From NCBI RefSeq assembly GCF_030463565.1, contig NC_134651.1, positions 15,698,734 to 15,762,733 on the forward strand: a stretch of DNA of 64,000 nucleotides, given 5' to 3'. Below, piece after piece: positions 12,701 to 26,900 of this stretch (within the stretch, counting starts at the first letter, position 1; every line of letters starts with the position of its first letter). The notes under the pieces were generated by a model, which had not been told where the DNA came from, searched no databases, and worked only from the letters and a program-made list of their open reading frames with translations. The position numbers and the translations under genes were made by a program. This stretch comes from Pelecanus crispus (lineage: Eukaryota; Chordata; Aves; Pelecaniformes; Pelecanidae).

Positions 12701-15700
12701 GCCCCAGCGTCAGTGTGCCACAGCCTCACTTCTTGCTTTGCTCCCCTTTGTTTGCACAGCCAAAAATCCCGGCCTTATTTACTGATTAACTCTCGCTGCA
12801 AGCCGGGCGCTGCCCGCTGCTCCACCTCTCCATCTGGCCCTGGGCTGTACTGCTTTGCAGGGCTCCCTCCCCCACTAGCTGGAAGTGGCTGCATGGATTT
12901 TTTTCTTGTGCTCCCAACAAGTCTGTTTTCCTCTTTATTTTGGGTCAGTTTTGTTCGGGCTGTGCAGCACAGAGCGGCTTGGCCACTGTCAGTGCTGCAA
13001 ACCGCCCCTGTGGTCTGGAGCCGCCTGCAATTCTGCTGCGTAAGATGCATCCTCACATCTGTGTTACTCTGACTTTTCCCTGCTCCCGTTGCTTTGCCAA
13101 AAGCCTGCCTTGCCCGAGGAAGCAAGAGGTTCCCGTCTTGTTGTGGGAAGTAGGACGTGGCAGGACATTGGTGACCCTGCTCTGTGCCGGAGCTGGTTTG
13201 GGTGTGGGTGGCCTGGACCTGTGAGTGAGGCGAATATGGGCAGGTCTGTGGGTGGATGTTTGCTAGGAGGAGACGGGGTGAGGAGCTGTCGGAAGGGGTC
13301 TGGGCTGCGATACGGCTTATTGCTGGGTAGCTGCCAGGCTGGCCCCTTTGGCAGCCCACGCTAGTTAGTGTTCCAATTTTTTTTAACCCTCTTCATCAAG
13401 ATCTCTAGGTCTTCTCTTTGATTTCTCATCACTACGTGGACTTGTGCTTCAGTTTCCGATGAGTGGTATAAAGCTGTTTTTTGCTGAAGTGTTTGAAAGC
13501 TTTGAGATGGTGCAAACGCTCCTGCTGCCCAGGTCTGAAATGCTGCTCTGTACCAGCAAGCGGGGAGATCTGCCCCAGGCCTGGTTCTCCACTGTGGCTC
13601 CACCAGAAGTCTGGCTCACAGGGGATGGTGTGGAGCATGCCAAGCTGACAGCAAGCACACTGGAAGACAGAACTGGGGTTCAGAATAATCACAAATTGAA
13701 GAAATCTGCAGATCTACACTACATTTCTGCAACAGACTTTTGAAAACAGAAACTTTACTCCTATTTTGCTGACATCCGTTGCTCTCCAATGCCTTTTATT
13801 CTTCGCCTCTGCCCTCCTGCATTGCTGTACGTGCTGTCCTGCAGGCAGGAGAACCTGTGCCTGATGGCAGCACGAGAGCTGGGGTGGGGTGGGGTATATT
13901 TTAGTGGGTGGCTTGTTGTGCAACCACTGTGAGATGGCACAGGTGTTGCCATCTGCACAACTTTTGGGGTTGCTCTTTTTGCTGCCCTGGTGAAGACCCC
14001 TGTGTTTCCTGACACTGTTTTGGCTTTGCTACAGCTCTCACCCTTCAGAATGCCCTGTTATTTCCAGGTTGCCCATCACGTCCCGGCTCAGTGAATCGGA
14101 CCCTCATTAGCTCCTGTCCCCTGCTGTTTTTTCCCTGCTCTGTTGCTTTAATCCTGCTCTGAGCTGACATGCAGAGCACATTGAAACAGTAGCTAGAATA
14201 TGCTTCAGAAATAATGCTTCCCTTTTAAACCTTTGGTATTTCTCTTCTCTTTGGTCATTTCTCAAAAGTTTTGCTTATTGTAGTCCAGTTGTGAGACCAC
14301 AGTCTTCCCTATATTGACTACTATAATCTGCTGCCAGAAACCTCCCCATTAAAAACTGTTGGTGCTTGTATCTTCCACGCTGTATAAGTGAGGAACACAA
14401 GGGCAAACCACATCTATTCTGATTGCAGTCAAGCTGAAGGGGGGGATTATGTGCCGAGGCGCTCAGACGTACATGGTACGCTTGCTGGCAGGTGTGCAAC
14501 CTGAAAACAGGATGGGGGTTGCCCTGTGGATGGGGGGTGCCGAAGGACTGCATGTGGCTTTCCCCAGTTATATACGCTGAGTCGTCTTTACTTGCTTCCA
14601 TTTCAGGGCTCACAGTCTGGGGTTGAGGCTTTTTGTGACCTTTCTGGCTTATACCCCTTTAAGCAAGTCTCATTCCTTCTGATGGCCCCCAGCAAGGGGA
14701 CTGCTAGCGAACTTGGTTTTGGCAGGAAAAGTTAACAATGTAATTTCGGCTCCATGGAGAATTTCCTGGCAGGGTCTGTGGGTGTTTGAACCTAGAGAAG
14801 GTTATTAAGTCTCCAGTGAGTGGAAAAGCAAAGACTGACAAAGCTGATGTTGGTGTGATAGGCAAAGCTGAGTTTGTGTTCTCCCAGATGCTATGGAGGG
14901 GCCCAAACCAGCATCCTTAAACTTCAGAAGAACCTTTGTCCATATTCAATCTTTAACTGGACCCTTTAATCAGCTTTGAGTTTACCCTGAACCCAGACCT
15001 AATTACTTCCACACTTCTGCAGATCTGTTAGCTTGCAGTTATACATTGCTCAGGAAAAAATACTGTAAAAATCAGCATATGAATTATTCAGCTCAAAGGC
15101 CTTGGTTCATTCTCATTCAAAAGCAATGCGTGCTGACGAACATCAGTGCCCAAACAGAGCAGAGACCTGGGGAGTGACAATTTATTACAGATGGGGCTGT
15201 GAGGCAGGAGAGGGGTGGCTTTCACTGGAGGGGATGCTGAGTGAAAGCCCTGAAGGGAGTGCCTGGGGGACTGAGGGGGAGTGGAGCATTGTGCGTAGTC
15301 TAAAACTTTGCAGGTTTTCGTAGAATTTTGCAGCTCTGATATTCAGTCACTGATTTCTGCTTATTCACTTGGTGTCTTAAAAGGTATTGCAAAAAACTGA
15401 TTATGTGCAGTGCTGCTTTGTTTAAAGAATAATACTAAGTATTGATGTAGTAGTGACAAAGTTGTTTTAACGCATTCCTCTAGCATCTTCTTACATATGC
15501 TAGCCCAGAAATGTCCCCTAGTACGTGGAGAATCCAGTGACGGTGCCTCTGTGCCACGTGGCATCCTGTTCCTGTGCATTCATTATTTCCATGCTTTTAA
15601 GTTCTTATTCTCTTCAATGTCTGATGTGTGAGGTAGGAGAGAAGGGGGAGAAATGGATAAATTGGAATAACGAGGAAGAAAATTTGCTCTATTTGCATGC

Positions 15701-18700
15701 AGAGTTTTGAACAGCCTATACGTAAGCCTTTCTGATGAAACCCAGAATGTATGAGTGCTAGTTGTCAGCAAGGAACAGTATTAACAGACAATTGCAAAAT
15801 ATTCTTTCCACAGGAAAGGGCCTTGCAGCCTGAGGCAATATTTCCACAGCTTTCCAATGGCTCTGGTCACTTATAACGGGTTTTCTCTATTTTATGCAGC
15901 TGTGGTCTGGCACGTTGTATGACAGGGAAAATTTCCAAGTTATGCTTTGCAGACACTGGGTTATTTAATAAGTCCTGTACAGACCAAATAATAGCTGCCT
16001 GTGTCTTTTTTTCTGAGTTGGAACAATTTCTTTCTCAAAACATCAGGCTTTGAAGGTCTGTTTTTTCTAAATGCAGGATGATTGTGTCCTCTCTGACTTG
16101 TGAAAACATGCAATGAGTCTTTCCACCTCTGCTCTTAGCACACAGGACAAAGTGTAAAGGCTCCTAGATTTTGTTTTCACAGCCGACCCCTGCAGAGGTC
16201 AGGTAGTCAAGTCCTCTGATCCTTTTTGTGCCCCTGTTTATGCCTGGGACACTTACCTACTTCCCACATGCGTCCTGAAAATAAGCATGACAGAAATTTG
16301 GATTCTGTCAAAGGCATGAAGAGCAAACAGCCGCTGCTTTCTTGCCGGGCTGCTCTGGGAACAGGCGCAGTGCCTGGGAAGGATGGGTTTGCACGTGGCA
16401 GCAAAGCGGTGTGTGTTCAGATCTGATGCTGGCCATGTGTATCATGCTCGCAAGGTGTAGGCCAGGACTTGTAGTTCTTAATACCGAGCTTTTATTTTAC
16501 AACTTGATGAACAGAACTAACTATGCTCGGTGCTGTAGCCAGCAGAAAATAGATGAACGCAGCCTGATCGTGGCCAGATGATGGCCAAGAGCAGGTACGG
16601 TTTATGTAACGCTACAGCCTGCACTGGCAATGTTCTTAATATGTGGGACACAACTATATCTTCAGAAAATGTCTCGTTCCAACAAGGCAAAAAACCTAGG
16701 CAGTAATGCAGAAATAAGAGGCCCACATTGACCCAGGGAAAGGGAAGGTCACCTGCCAGCAGGCTGGTTTTGTTTGCGCTTTGCTATGGCAGCTGTTTGC
16801 TCCTGATCCTCCCTCCAGCGTGTCAGGCTCCTGGATCCTCTCCTCAAAGTTGCATGGGTGTAATAGTGCAAAAGCCTTATGTGGAAGAAAACTCCAAGGA
16901 ATGAATAAAGTAACAGGAATTCCACTACATCTTGATACAAAAAATTTTCTAGGGAGTAACTGCCCCTCTTGTTTAAACTTGTGGGAGAAAGCCCGTGACT
17001 GGCGTTGGGGCTGCTGTTTATCGCTAGAACTGTCGTGAACTGTTGCCACAGGCACTGACCCTCACCAAGGTCCTGTGTCTTTGCCAGCAGGTTTGGGTAT
17101 GCAGTGGACGGTAGCATCTACCATCCACCTGTAATGTCATATTAATATGCAGTGAATGGCAAACCTAGGCACTAAAACTACTGAAAATCCAAAGCAAAAC
17201 ATCCTCAAGGGTGCCCAGTTTCACCTGGTGTCGGAGAGGGACTTTCTAAATCAAAACCAGTGCTGCTTGTCTAGAAAAAAAAATAGCAAGTTTATTATTC
17301 CCTGCCTGACACAGAACTGGTTTTGTGTGATTTGCAGATTCTGGTCCTTGTCTCCTTAATCTGCCTTTTTTCCTCTCTCACCACCCACACAAAGCTTCTC
17401 TTTCTACCTATTTCTAGCTCCTGCGTGATGATACTAGTTATTACCTCCATTCATGGTGCCAGGCTCAAAATATGCTCTGACATCAGCCTCCCGCTGCAGC
17501 TGATGGAAGGAGCCCCGTTGTGCTGGGCACCTGGGGAGAGCAGCCATAACCCAGCAGCTGCCCTGACCTGCATGACCACGGGCTCTGACATCCTGCAAGA
17601 TCTGTCCGTCCATCAGCGCAGCAATCACTGCTGTGCCCAGGGCGCTGCGGAGTGTGTTCTGCAGGCAGCGCTGCGGTGTTGCCTTAGACAGGCAAAACTT
17701 GCAAAAATTAAAGTTAATTGACTAGCAGCCCAGGGGAAAGCCTTATTTTGCAGATTCTGATCAAACCTAATCCTGGAGAACCCTCCTGACTTCCAGTAAA
17801 GACTTATTTTTGTGCAACCTCTTTAAAACACCTCAGTACATTGCTCCTCTGTGTATCATTACCTGGAGGAGTGCGTTGGCATCTCTGCACAAATATGCAC
17901 AGGTAGAGCAACAAACAAATTTCAATATGAATAAAATCCATATACTTTTTTGTATATGTGAATTTTTGCTGACCTTATTTTTCAACCAGAGGGCTATACT
18001 ATAGGCCATGGCTTGGATGAACCAGATAAATCAGAAAAAGCCCTTGCTGTGGATTACATAAAAGCATTTTCCATGAAAAAGCCATGTCAGAGAAGAACAT
18101 TTCTAACAACAGATGATTCTGCAGCTATTTTCTGTGCTCGGAACAGCTAGGTAAGCATGTTTTATCTACTACCTACAGCAATTCAGAAAATACATGTCAT
18201 CTGCAAAACAATCTTAAGATACAGGATGGCCAGGCCAGATTCCAAGAGCAAGATGCTGATGGTCCTGTACCAGGGCACTTTGTTGGAACAGCTGTGTACA
18301 CCTCTGCTTCCAGAGAAGAGTCTGACATTTCTGGGTTTACAGTAAAGGACACCCTTGTTCACAGACACTCTAACTTTAGAAGAAAGTCGTCTAACCCAAA
18401 AGAATCAGATGGAAAGGGGACTGAGGTGGGAAGCAGACAGGCAACGAATGATATTGCTACAGGAATCCAGGTGTACAATCTGTACTGCTGCTCTTGGCCC
18501 CAAGGAGCTGTGTTTGAATGTGGGGATGATGTTTTGCCGTGCGGGGAGGAAAAAAAAGACTAGATTAGGCTGGGCTATGGAGTGAAGGCAGGTCTTGAGT
18601 CAAATTTGTCTGTTTGGAGACTGTGTGCCAGTTGCAGTCTCCTGATCTGGGTCCCAAGCTGGCTTTGTACACCCATTCGGTGGTCTCTAAAAGCATCCCT

Positions 18701-21700
18701 CTTCAGAGGTGATGAAACCCTAAGCTCCTGTTAGCTTTAATAGCTGTATGGGGTTTTGTTGTGTGTGGGTTATTGTGGTGGTGGTGGGTTTTTTTTTTTT
18801 TTCTTCTTCTTTTAAGGCTGGGATACTGGCCCTCATGTTTCAGGTATTATTACCATGTATTTAAGGAAGTGGACTTTCAAGATGCTGCTTTTAACATTTA
18901 TTCCACTGTGAACCAGTATGATTCTGTTCTGTTTTTTAAAGTCAACCGATAGCAAAGCTATTGCATGCATTCATGAGGTTCTCATTTTTCATTTGTGTTT
19001 CTAGTAGGAAGTAAATCAGGAAGCTTTTGGTGATTCAAATCAAAGCTCTTTCTCTACCTCTTACTTTCTCATGTGTACTGCAGACCAGAGTTGAGTCACA
19101 CTGATTTTGCCAAGGAATTGCTGCTTCACACAAAAATAAAAATGAAAATTGGGCCCAGGACTTGAAGTTATTAATGTAAATTTACATATGAAAACTTGTT
19201 TTTAATAACTTTCCACATTATGAAAACATCTCACTAGAGAAATAGGTCACTTGATGAAATCACCTATTGAATATTTTTCTGGTTTTCCAGGGGACTTAGC
19301 AGTTTGACATTGTACAAATATTTTTATATTAATTCAGCTGGCACTGCAGTGAGCTATAACCATTGTTGGAGTAAGTGCACAAGAAGGGAGATAAAAGAAC
19401 AAAGATGCCCTGATGACATATGCAATTCTGTGAATACAATTACTAGAGGAGACATAAATATAAAACTAAGCTTCTCCAAAGAGAGTGGGTTTTTATTATT
19501 TTGCAAGATTGTTCTTTTACCAGAAAGGACAAACATGTATCAGTTTGTTACCCAGATGTTTCCAGAGGGTCTCTGCCTCAGGTCATTCCTGCTGAGTGAG
19601 ACAAGCGATGCAAGAAATTAATGGGCAGCAGAACAGAAAAATGCTTCAGTACTTGCAGAGGAACACAATGACCCTGGACAAGCCCTTGCTCTGCCCCAAA
19701 TGCTTCATGTGCATCTACCTGCTGGCTCCTGAAAAAGAAGCAAACCTTTCTCTTCCAAGAAGCATTTGTGTAACTGTTGCTCTAAGTGAAAGAAAGCTTG
19801 TCATCGGTTTAGAGACACAGCTGCAATTTCCCTTTTCCCCCTACCCTAGCCTTCTGCGAGAAAGGTTCAGGCCTGCCTGGGGAGGAGGAGGGCAGCTAGC
19901 TTTGGTTTCTGGCCCTTGCTGTTGCTGCAGTGCTGCTCATCCTGCCCTCCCGCATGTCCTGTCCTCGGGGAGCCCAGCTGGAGTGGATGGGCCCTGCCAT
20001 CCCTTGTCCTGTGACAGGCTGCGACAACAGAAACGCAGAGGGGTGGTATCTGCTGAGTTTCCTTGTGTTATTTTTCCCTGTTGAAGCCTTTTGGTGCTCC
20101 TGAGTTCGTCTCTGCGTTCAAGGATGACTCCTGAAGGGTGGGTGCTGCTCTGCAGCGACTGCTGGGACAGCAGTGTCTCTGCTCTGATATTTCCCCAGCT
20201 GTCTAGCTAGCGCTTTGTCAAATCTGGATGTGGTGTCACAGTGGAAGCTTGTGTTCTTCTAATCACTGCTGCATCCTTTCGAAAATCATTGTTTCCCCAG
20301 CTGTTTGGCAATTTCACTGTGACCATGAGGGCTGGAGACCGTTAACCAGTAGAAACTGGGGCATTGCCATGAGACAGGGCTCAGGAGGTGGAAAACTTGT
20401 CCTGGATCACTGGGTTTACAGATTGGGAGCAGAATGAATCGTGTATTTCAGTGTGACTTCATTCTTTTTTGCCTGGGAGAGCTAAAGCTATGTGTGGTAT
20501 CCCAGGCATAGCCAGCACTGGGGAGATGTGGGGAACGTTGGGGGACACAGCTTGGGAGTGATCCTTGGACTGAAGAGCTTGAAGGCAAGATCAAACCGAG
20601 GGTCAAGTCCTACAGGCACACACAGCCTGGTGACCAGAGCTGCCCCCCTGCAACAGCAAAATGACCTGCTGCTTGGACCCTGCAGATAATCCCTCATCAG
20701 CTTCATAAACCAGGTGCAGCCTCTCCATTTCTGCCCTCTGCAAGAGAGACCTGAAGAGCCCTGGCGTGGGCAACACCAGAGAAGGCTGAGGAAAGCTCAG
20801 GTCTCCTTCCTGAGCATGGCAGTGGTGCCAGTATTTAGTGAGGCTTTGCAGAGAGGTTGCCAACGTGTGGACACTGCCAGCTCATAGCTGCAGGAGCAGT
20901 GCAAGAGCCCTGTGCTGTCTTGGCAAAAACCAAACTGGTTGAGCAGCGCCAGGTGTCCTTGTAGCTGCCTAATAGAGCAGAGGTGCTGATTTTTAAATTA
21001 TTGTTATTATTTAGCACTGCATTATAATGTTCACCCTCTAAAAGTACTAGAGCTGGTGGAGCAAAAACCAAAGGGAATGCTCCTGCTCTCACCGTTGCTG
21101 TGGCACTGCAGGGACAGGTGCAGGAGCACGTAGGGGCACATGGCCCCATTTAGATCAAACTCCTTTCTGCATATTAATGTCTTTTGTAAGACACTGCTTT
21201 TTAGGCTTGGTTCCGTAATTCTGAATTGCAAAGGCACATTCATGACTAAACTACTACATAAGGCTAAATTATGATAGTAAAAGGCTTTTCAGTTACTAGC
21301 CTGACACAAATCACTACACCACTAGCAGGCAGCAGAAGGTTTAAATGAGCTCTGCAGATTCACGGAGATAAGATGGCTACAAAGGGGATACAGCTTTAGG
21401 ATGAGGACTGGACAGTCTGTATGACCATATTGGCTAAATAGTGATGGGAAGCAACTGGTAAATATCCAGAGCAAGCCATGAGGGAAGGACTAGGTGGGCA
21501 AAGATGTTGGGAATTTTGGCCTCTGAAGGAGATGTAGAGATCTCTGCACGGTTCCCACGCTTTTTCCAGACTAAGCATTGTTAATTTTCTGGCTATGCAA
21601 TTAGCCTCGCTGTGAAAGCTCAGCGATGGATATTTTACCATGTCCCTTGGGAACCTGGTTCATTAGTTTATAATTTTAATTAAAATTGTGCTCCTTAATT

Positions 21701-23249
21701 TCTTTGAACTGTACTGACTTCACTGGAGTGGTGCCATTATCTCACAGAACAGAAGGAGACACCTGACGCTGGCTGGCTGTAACCATTACTGTTCGCAGTC
21801 CTTCAGGAAAACCAGAAGGCCCTGGCACTTTTAGTGCTTACAGGCACATGCTGTTTCTGGGAGCATTTCCCTGATGTGTGGCCATTGCCACCTCTTGCAC
21901 CCTGCCATTACGCCTTTGGGTCCCACCGCTGCTCCCACCCCAGCGAACAACTCATTAACCTCCTTGGTGCTGCAAGACACTGAAGATGTCTTCAGTGGTG
22001 GACGAGGCAGATTAGAGATGTAAGGGGCATCACGAATGACAGGCTGTGTTTGTGCAATCCCACAGTGTGTTGCTGGTCATGGAGATGGGAGAGTAAATGA
22101 ACGTACCGGTAAAGGACCTCCCCCACCCCTTAACTGGTGGTGCCTGGCTGATATCCAGCCACATCAGTCAAAAACTTTGCTGGAGATTAACAGGGGAGAG
22201 GTGTATTAAGTTCTCTGCAGAGCCTGAACAATGAAATTAACCTACAAGCGAGGAAAGAGCCTCTGCCAAGAGATTTTTATCTTCTGTGAATGAGCTGGAT
22301 ACTAAAGGGCTCCTGACTTTTATGAAAGGCAGGAAACTCAAGCTACTATTTTATGAGCCAAGAGATTTGACCACCGTGAAGCAACGTCTGTGTCATTAAC
22401 TTGGCTAGACGGCCCAGAATGTGTCAGGACAAGGGTGGTGACTAATGCTGCTAGAAACGCTCCCGAATTCCTTGGGAGCTGCTGCTCCCGGGGCACCCGC
22501 CGTCACCAAGGGGTCTGTCCCAGCAGCACCAGGCAGCGGAGCACCTCCGCCCGTTCCCAGCCTCTCCCCGGCAGTGCTGCAGGTACCGTGGCTGCGCGAG
22601 CGCTTTGGCACAGTTTGAAGTGAAACCCTGCCCAAACGTGGGTGGAAAGAAGCAGGCAACAAGAGAGAGGAGCGAGGTGTTTCTAGGGAATGGGATGACT
22701 TTGCTGGGGTGGGTGTCTCTGCAGAGCGGCACCCACTACGTTGCGCTGCCTGCTGCTCCTCACAAATGAAGCCCTTCTGAGCGGGAAATGAATTTGGCTT
22801 CTCGCCCCCGCTGCCCCTGCAGTGAGAGGGCTGCTGGTGCACACCAGGCGTACCCCAGCCAGCCTGTACCGCTGCTGTCGGTGGCTGGAATAACTGTTTT
22901 CTCTCTTGTGCCTGTCTTCTGCTCTGTTTTAGAGAGGAATGAGATCTCTGTTTTTCTTTTGCAGCTTGAACTACCCAGCTATTTAGTCCTTGCTGAAGCA
23001 GGCTGGTTTCCTGGTGGTACCTCTTTCGTGTCTGTTGAAATTAATCCAGCTCTCCTGAACGTAGGCAGCAAGAGCAAACGTCGCTTCTTGTGCCGGACAC
23101 ACAGACAAAATCTCAAACTCAATGACAGACCCTTAAGGACCTGTGGTAGTAATTCCTGTTCAGGCTCATCCTGCCTCTGTCAATGCTATTTTTCATTGCT
23201 TCCCTTGGAGCCAGTTCCTTCCTACTTTTTATCTCGTCTTTTAGCAGAA
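9791..23249. other. Intergenic DNA, no gene recognised
   Basis: About 13 kb of moderately AT-rich DNA in which open frames stay under 195 codons and none shows a known domain. Small items seen are a run of G4-type G blocks at 13881-13894 and a long T tract at 18789-18802 preceded by G/T-rich sequence. Confidence 0.45.
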
Positions 23250-23960
23250 GCATCTTCAGTTTGCTAATCTCCCTTTGATGCCACGTCAGCTGCTTCTCTG
23301 AAGTCCAAAGGGACGAGCTCTAAAGGGCTTCCTTTGGCTTTCAAAGGAAGAAAGAACAAAGTCTGACAAAATTTCTCTTTTCAAAGTCCGCATTTAATGT
23401 TATTGTATTATTCATTATCTTGTACTCTTTCAAAATTTGTTTTAAGACTCAGCTTTCTACTGCAGTTAGACTACTGGGCCTCCAGCTTTCCTTATCACTG
23501 CTCCCTTCTTAAGTATCAATATTATTTTGCTTTTCCCTAGTCATATGGTAATGTCCCAGACTTGTTCAAATACTGCTATTTCTGCAGCTTCATGTGTCAG
23601 TCCACTCCAGTGGAGTATGTGAAACTGCTTTTTTTTCCCAACTATGGGCTGAAAAAATGGCCAATTACAGTGTTTGTTTATCATATTTATCCTATTATCC
23701 ATCTTGCCTTTTACCTCATATTCAACATTATTGTTTTACTATTGAAAAGTAAGGCAAAGAGTTAACAGCTTGGGGCCATCCTGAGATTAGCACTTACCCC
23801 ATTTTCTCTGTAAAAAGACCCTCCCTTTGCCTTTCTTTGATCTACTCTTTCTCCTATAGCTGACTAAACTTTTGTGTTTGTTTAATACGTACTGTGAGGT
23901 GTTGTTTGGTCTGAGGATTGCCAGAGGTGATAACCAAATGTTTTTGATCTGTCATGTATT
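23250..23960 (-). mobile_element. Decayed CR1 LINE fragment, reverse-transcriptase region, antisense
   Basis: Read on the minus strand, 23484 down to 23461 gives W-R-P-S-S-L-T-A. After V-E-S and one stop codon the same frame continues with V-L-K-Q-I-L-K-E. This matches, from memory, the CR1 reverse-transcriptase segment N-Y-R-P-V-S-L-T-S followed by a K-V-L-E-Q-I-type stretch. The flanking DNA also tracks the CR1 antisense consensus in order (a GAAGTCCAAAG-like word near 23299, a TCTGACA word near 23362, a CTAGTCATATGGTA word near 23537). Many stops and indels show a very old, dead copy. Ends are approximate. Confidence 0.68.
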
Positions 23961-26900
23961 GGTACCTTTGCTTTTATTCCCTATTCCATTATTCCACTTG
24001 GAGTCTCTGCATGCTCCAGCTACTCTTCTAAGGTGGTGAAGTGGGGACTTGGGCTTGCAGTGCTGCTCCAGACCTTACCCCTTTTGTATGAGATACAAGT
24101 CCCAGAGCAGTTTAAGAGCTTTTCTTCCACTTTTGGTCCTTGAATTCCTCAGCCTACCTGATTTCTCATTTCCTAGAACTGATCAATTTGCCTTTTGGAA
24201 TTGGGAATTTGGAATCAGACCTATGTTTCTTAGAGGTTTGGTCTAAATTAATACGTGCTCAATTGATGACATTTTTTTTTTATCCATTCCCTTTTCACAA
24301 GCTCTGTCATTGGCACTATATGCTGGAGCAATCCCCACCTCAATCCATCCCTCTCAAGGGCTATGCATACCTTGTGGCACTGCATTCTCCTGTCTCTGCG
24401 CTTCTTTGCATTCCCTTTACACTGCCTTCATAACTGTCCTCATCTTTGTTTCTGCTTCCCAGGCAGATAAAACCCTGCTTTCCTGTTCACTGCCCCTGGC
24501 TGGTGACTGCTTAACTCCTTCACTCTCCTGCCTCCATCGGCCCTGCCCTTTCATTTAGGGCTCACTAGTTCATGGTCCATCAGCTGAGAGTGAAGCTTAA
24601 AAAAGGAAGAGGCTTATTCATGTGGATCAGGTGATGGGGCACTCCTGTAAAGCCTGCCCCAGGGAACAAAGCATTTTTGGGGCTTGCCGAGTTGCCTCTA
24701 AGGATGCAAAACCCACCTCCTGTGCAATTCCTTTCCTTAACAGAGGGGATTCAAACCTCCCCACACAGCCATGGGGTGCACGTGATCATGTAGGCACAGT
24801 GCAACCTTCGTGGCTGCCATGCCCTTGGAGGAACTGGCAGAGAGGATCACAGCTGGTTTTAGCTTCCTATCGGCTTTAGCTAAAAATTGATGGCATACAA
24901 GCTTCCTCCATACCCTCAAACTTGGGCAGCCAAAGCCTTCCCTTGTTGCAGTTTGCAGATATTCAGTCTGGTTAATTACATAATTGAGATGTTTCCAGTG
25001 ATTTAAAAGACTTCTGACTAAGCTGTTGGCATAAAGGGGGAAAACTGAAAGCCAGAGTCAGGGGGAATCAAGAATTCAACAGAAGCCTTTGAACCAGCTT
25101 TTGATTTACATATGAATAACGTTGATCTGCAAAGGGAATTGTGTCCAGCCATCCCCAACAGAGGCACCAGGCAGGAACCGGTTCCTTGCTGGGAGCGCTC
25201 CCTGAGTTTCTGCTAGGATTATTTTCACTACCATGCTTTCATGACCATATGTTTCTGCCTAGTTACATAGGATCTCATCCAGATATAAATTCCCTTGATC
25301 TCAGGGACACTGAACTACAGAGTCCAGAGTGCCTGTGGTGCATAAATAGGGACAGACGTATAGTCCTGGAGGCCTGGGAGGTATCACACGCTGATGTAGA
25401 AACAGATGCAGCAAGGAAGATGTTGAAGTGCCTGGGTGCCTGTGCTGGTGGTGGGACCGTCCTGCAGGGACATTTGCTCTGCTGTGTGGGGACAGGGTGG
25501 TATCTCTGTGCCAGGTGCCGACCTTGTGACTTGCGTCAGCTTCTTGCGTGGCTGGTTATCAGTTCTGTTGCTCCCAAAGGTGTCAGAGATGAAGGATTTT
25601 GCATGTTTTTGCTTAGAGGAGGCACTTGAGCATAACGTATAGCCTATAAACTGCTTAGGAGACTCTAATCTTTACTTACCGTTCCTTCTGGGGTAACGAG
25701 CATCATGTGCCTAGTCTGACTAATGCTTTTTAAAATGCAGTAGATTAAAGGTGAATGTGTTGTTTTGGATTTAGCAATGAAGTGACAGCATTTCTCATCC
25801 CTGTTCGCATACAGCTCATCAGGGAAGATGAACACTTCCCCTTCCTGAGACCTGCCAGTCATCCCTGAATGTGACAACAGCAGTTCAGTGATTACATCTC
25901 TGCCCTCTTCACACCAATCCATAAAACACACCTGTGTGCTGTTGCCCTAGCTTCATGCTACATGAGGATGTATTAGCAAGTCAAAGCTTGACTTTTCATA
26001 TACAGGCGTTTTTATTTTTCTGTGATTTTTGAGTATCACCTAGAAGGTGTAGCCAGTAAGTTGGTTGTTTGCATTGTTACCTGGCCACATGAAAGAGGGG
26101 AGCAGCCAAAGGTGTTCTGAGGAGTGTATAAGAAAAAAAAACCACTTGCAAATAGTCTGTCTGCCTCTCCCTGCAGAGGCTGGTGATCCCTCCCTAAAGG
26201 GGGCTCTGCAGCCGCACACCTTCGCTCCCAGTTGCAGTAATGTTAACGTAACTGTAACTGAGGCTTAAACTGTACTTCAATTCCCAAATGGTCTGTGCAA
26301 GCCTTGTTTGGATTTGGATGTCGTTCCAGATCCCTCCGGCACTGTGGGATGCTCAGTGTCATGTTTCAGAGTCCCAGCATAGAAGATAACAACCGGTGCT
26401 TTCAGACTGCATAGGGACCCTGCGTACTTAGTTCTTTCCTTTCTGTTGCCTGCCTTTTGCTGCTTCAAAGCTTATCATTTCCACTTGCCCAAAAAATATT
26501 TTTGGCACCGATAGCTTTTACCCAAACTAGGTTTTGATTTGGGATTTCTTGCTTTGGTTGCAGGGAGAATTTTTACTTACAAGCACTCTGCCTGCGGTAT
26601 GCTGCGGGACATCTCATCCCTGTCTTGCTGGAGCTGGTTTAGACTAACCCCACATTCACAGCAATTTATATTTAATCTGCTGTCCAGGTCTAGTGCTTCT
26701 GAGCCACTTCAGTCCACGCGCTGCCGCGCCTCCTTCCTATTCTGGGCTCCTGGGTGTGCTTTGACGCTTCTTCTATGTAGCTCAGCCTTCCAAGCTTCAG
26801 CTTACGTGAAATCCCCAAGACAGCCAGCTTATGTCACCATCATCCAGCAGGGACAGCCACAAAGAAATCTGCAGCTCGCTAGAGCTGCTCTTGCTCCCAT

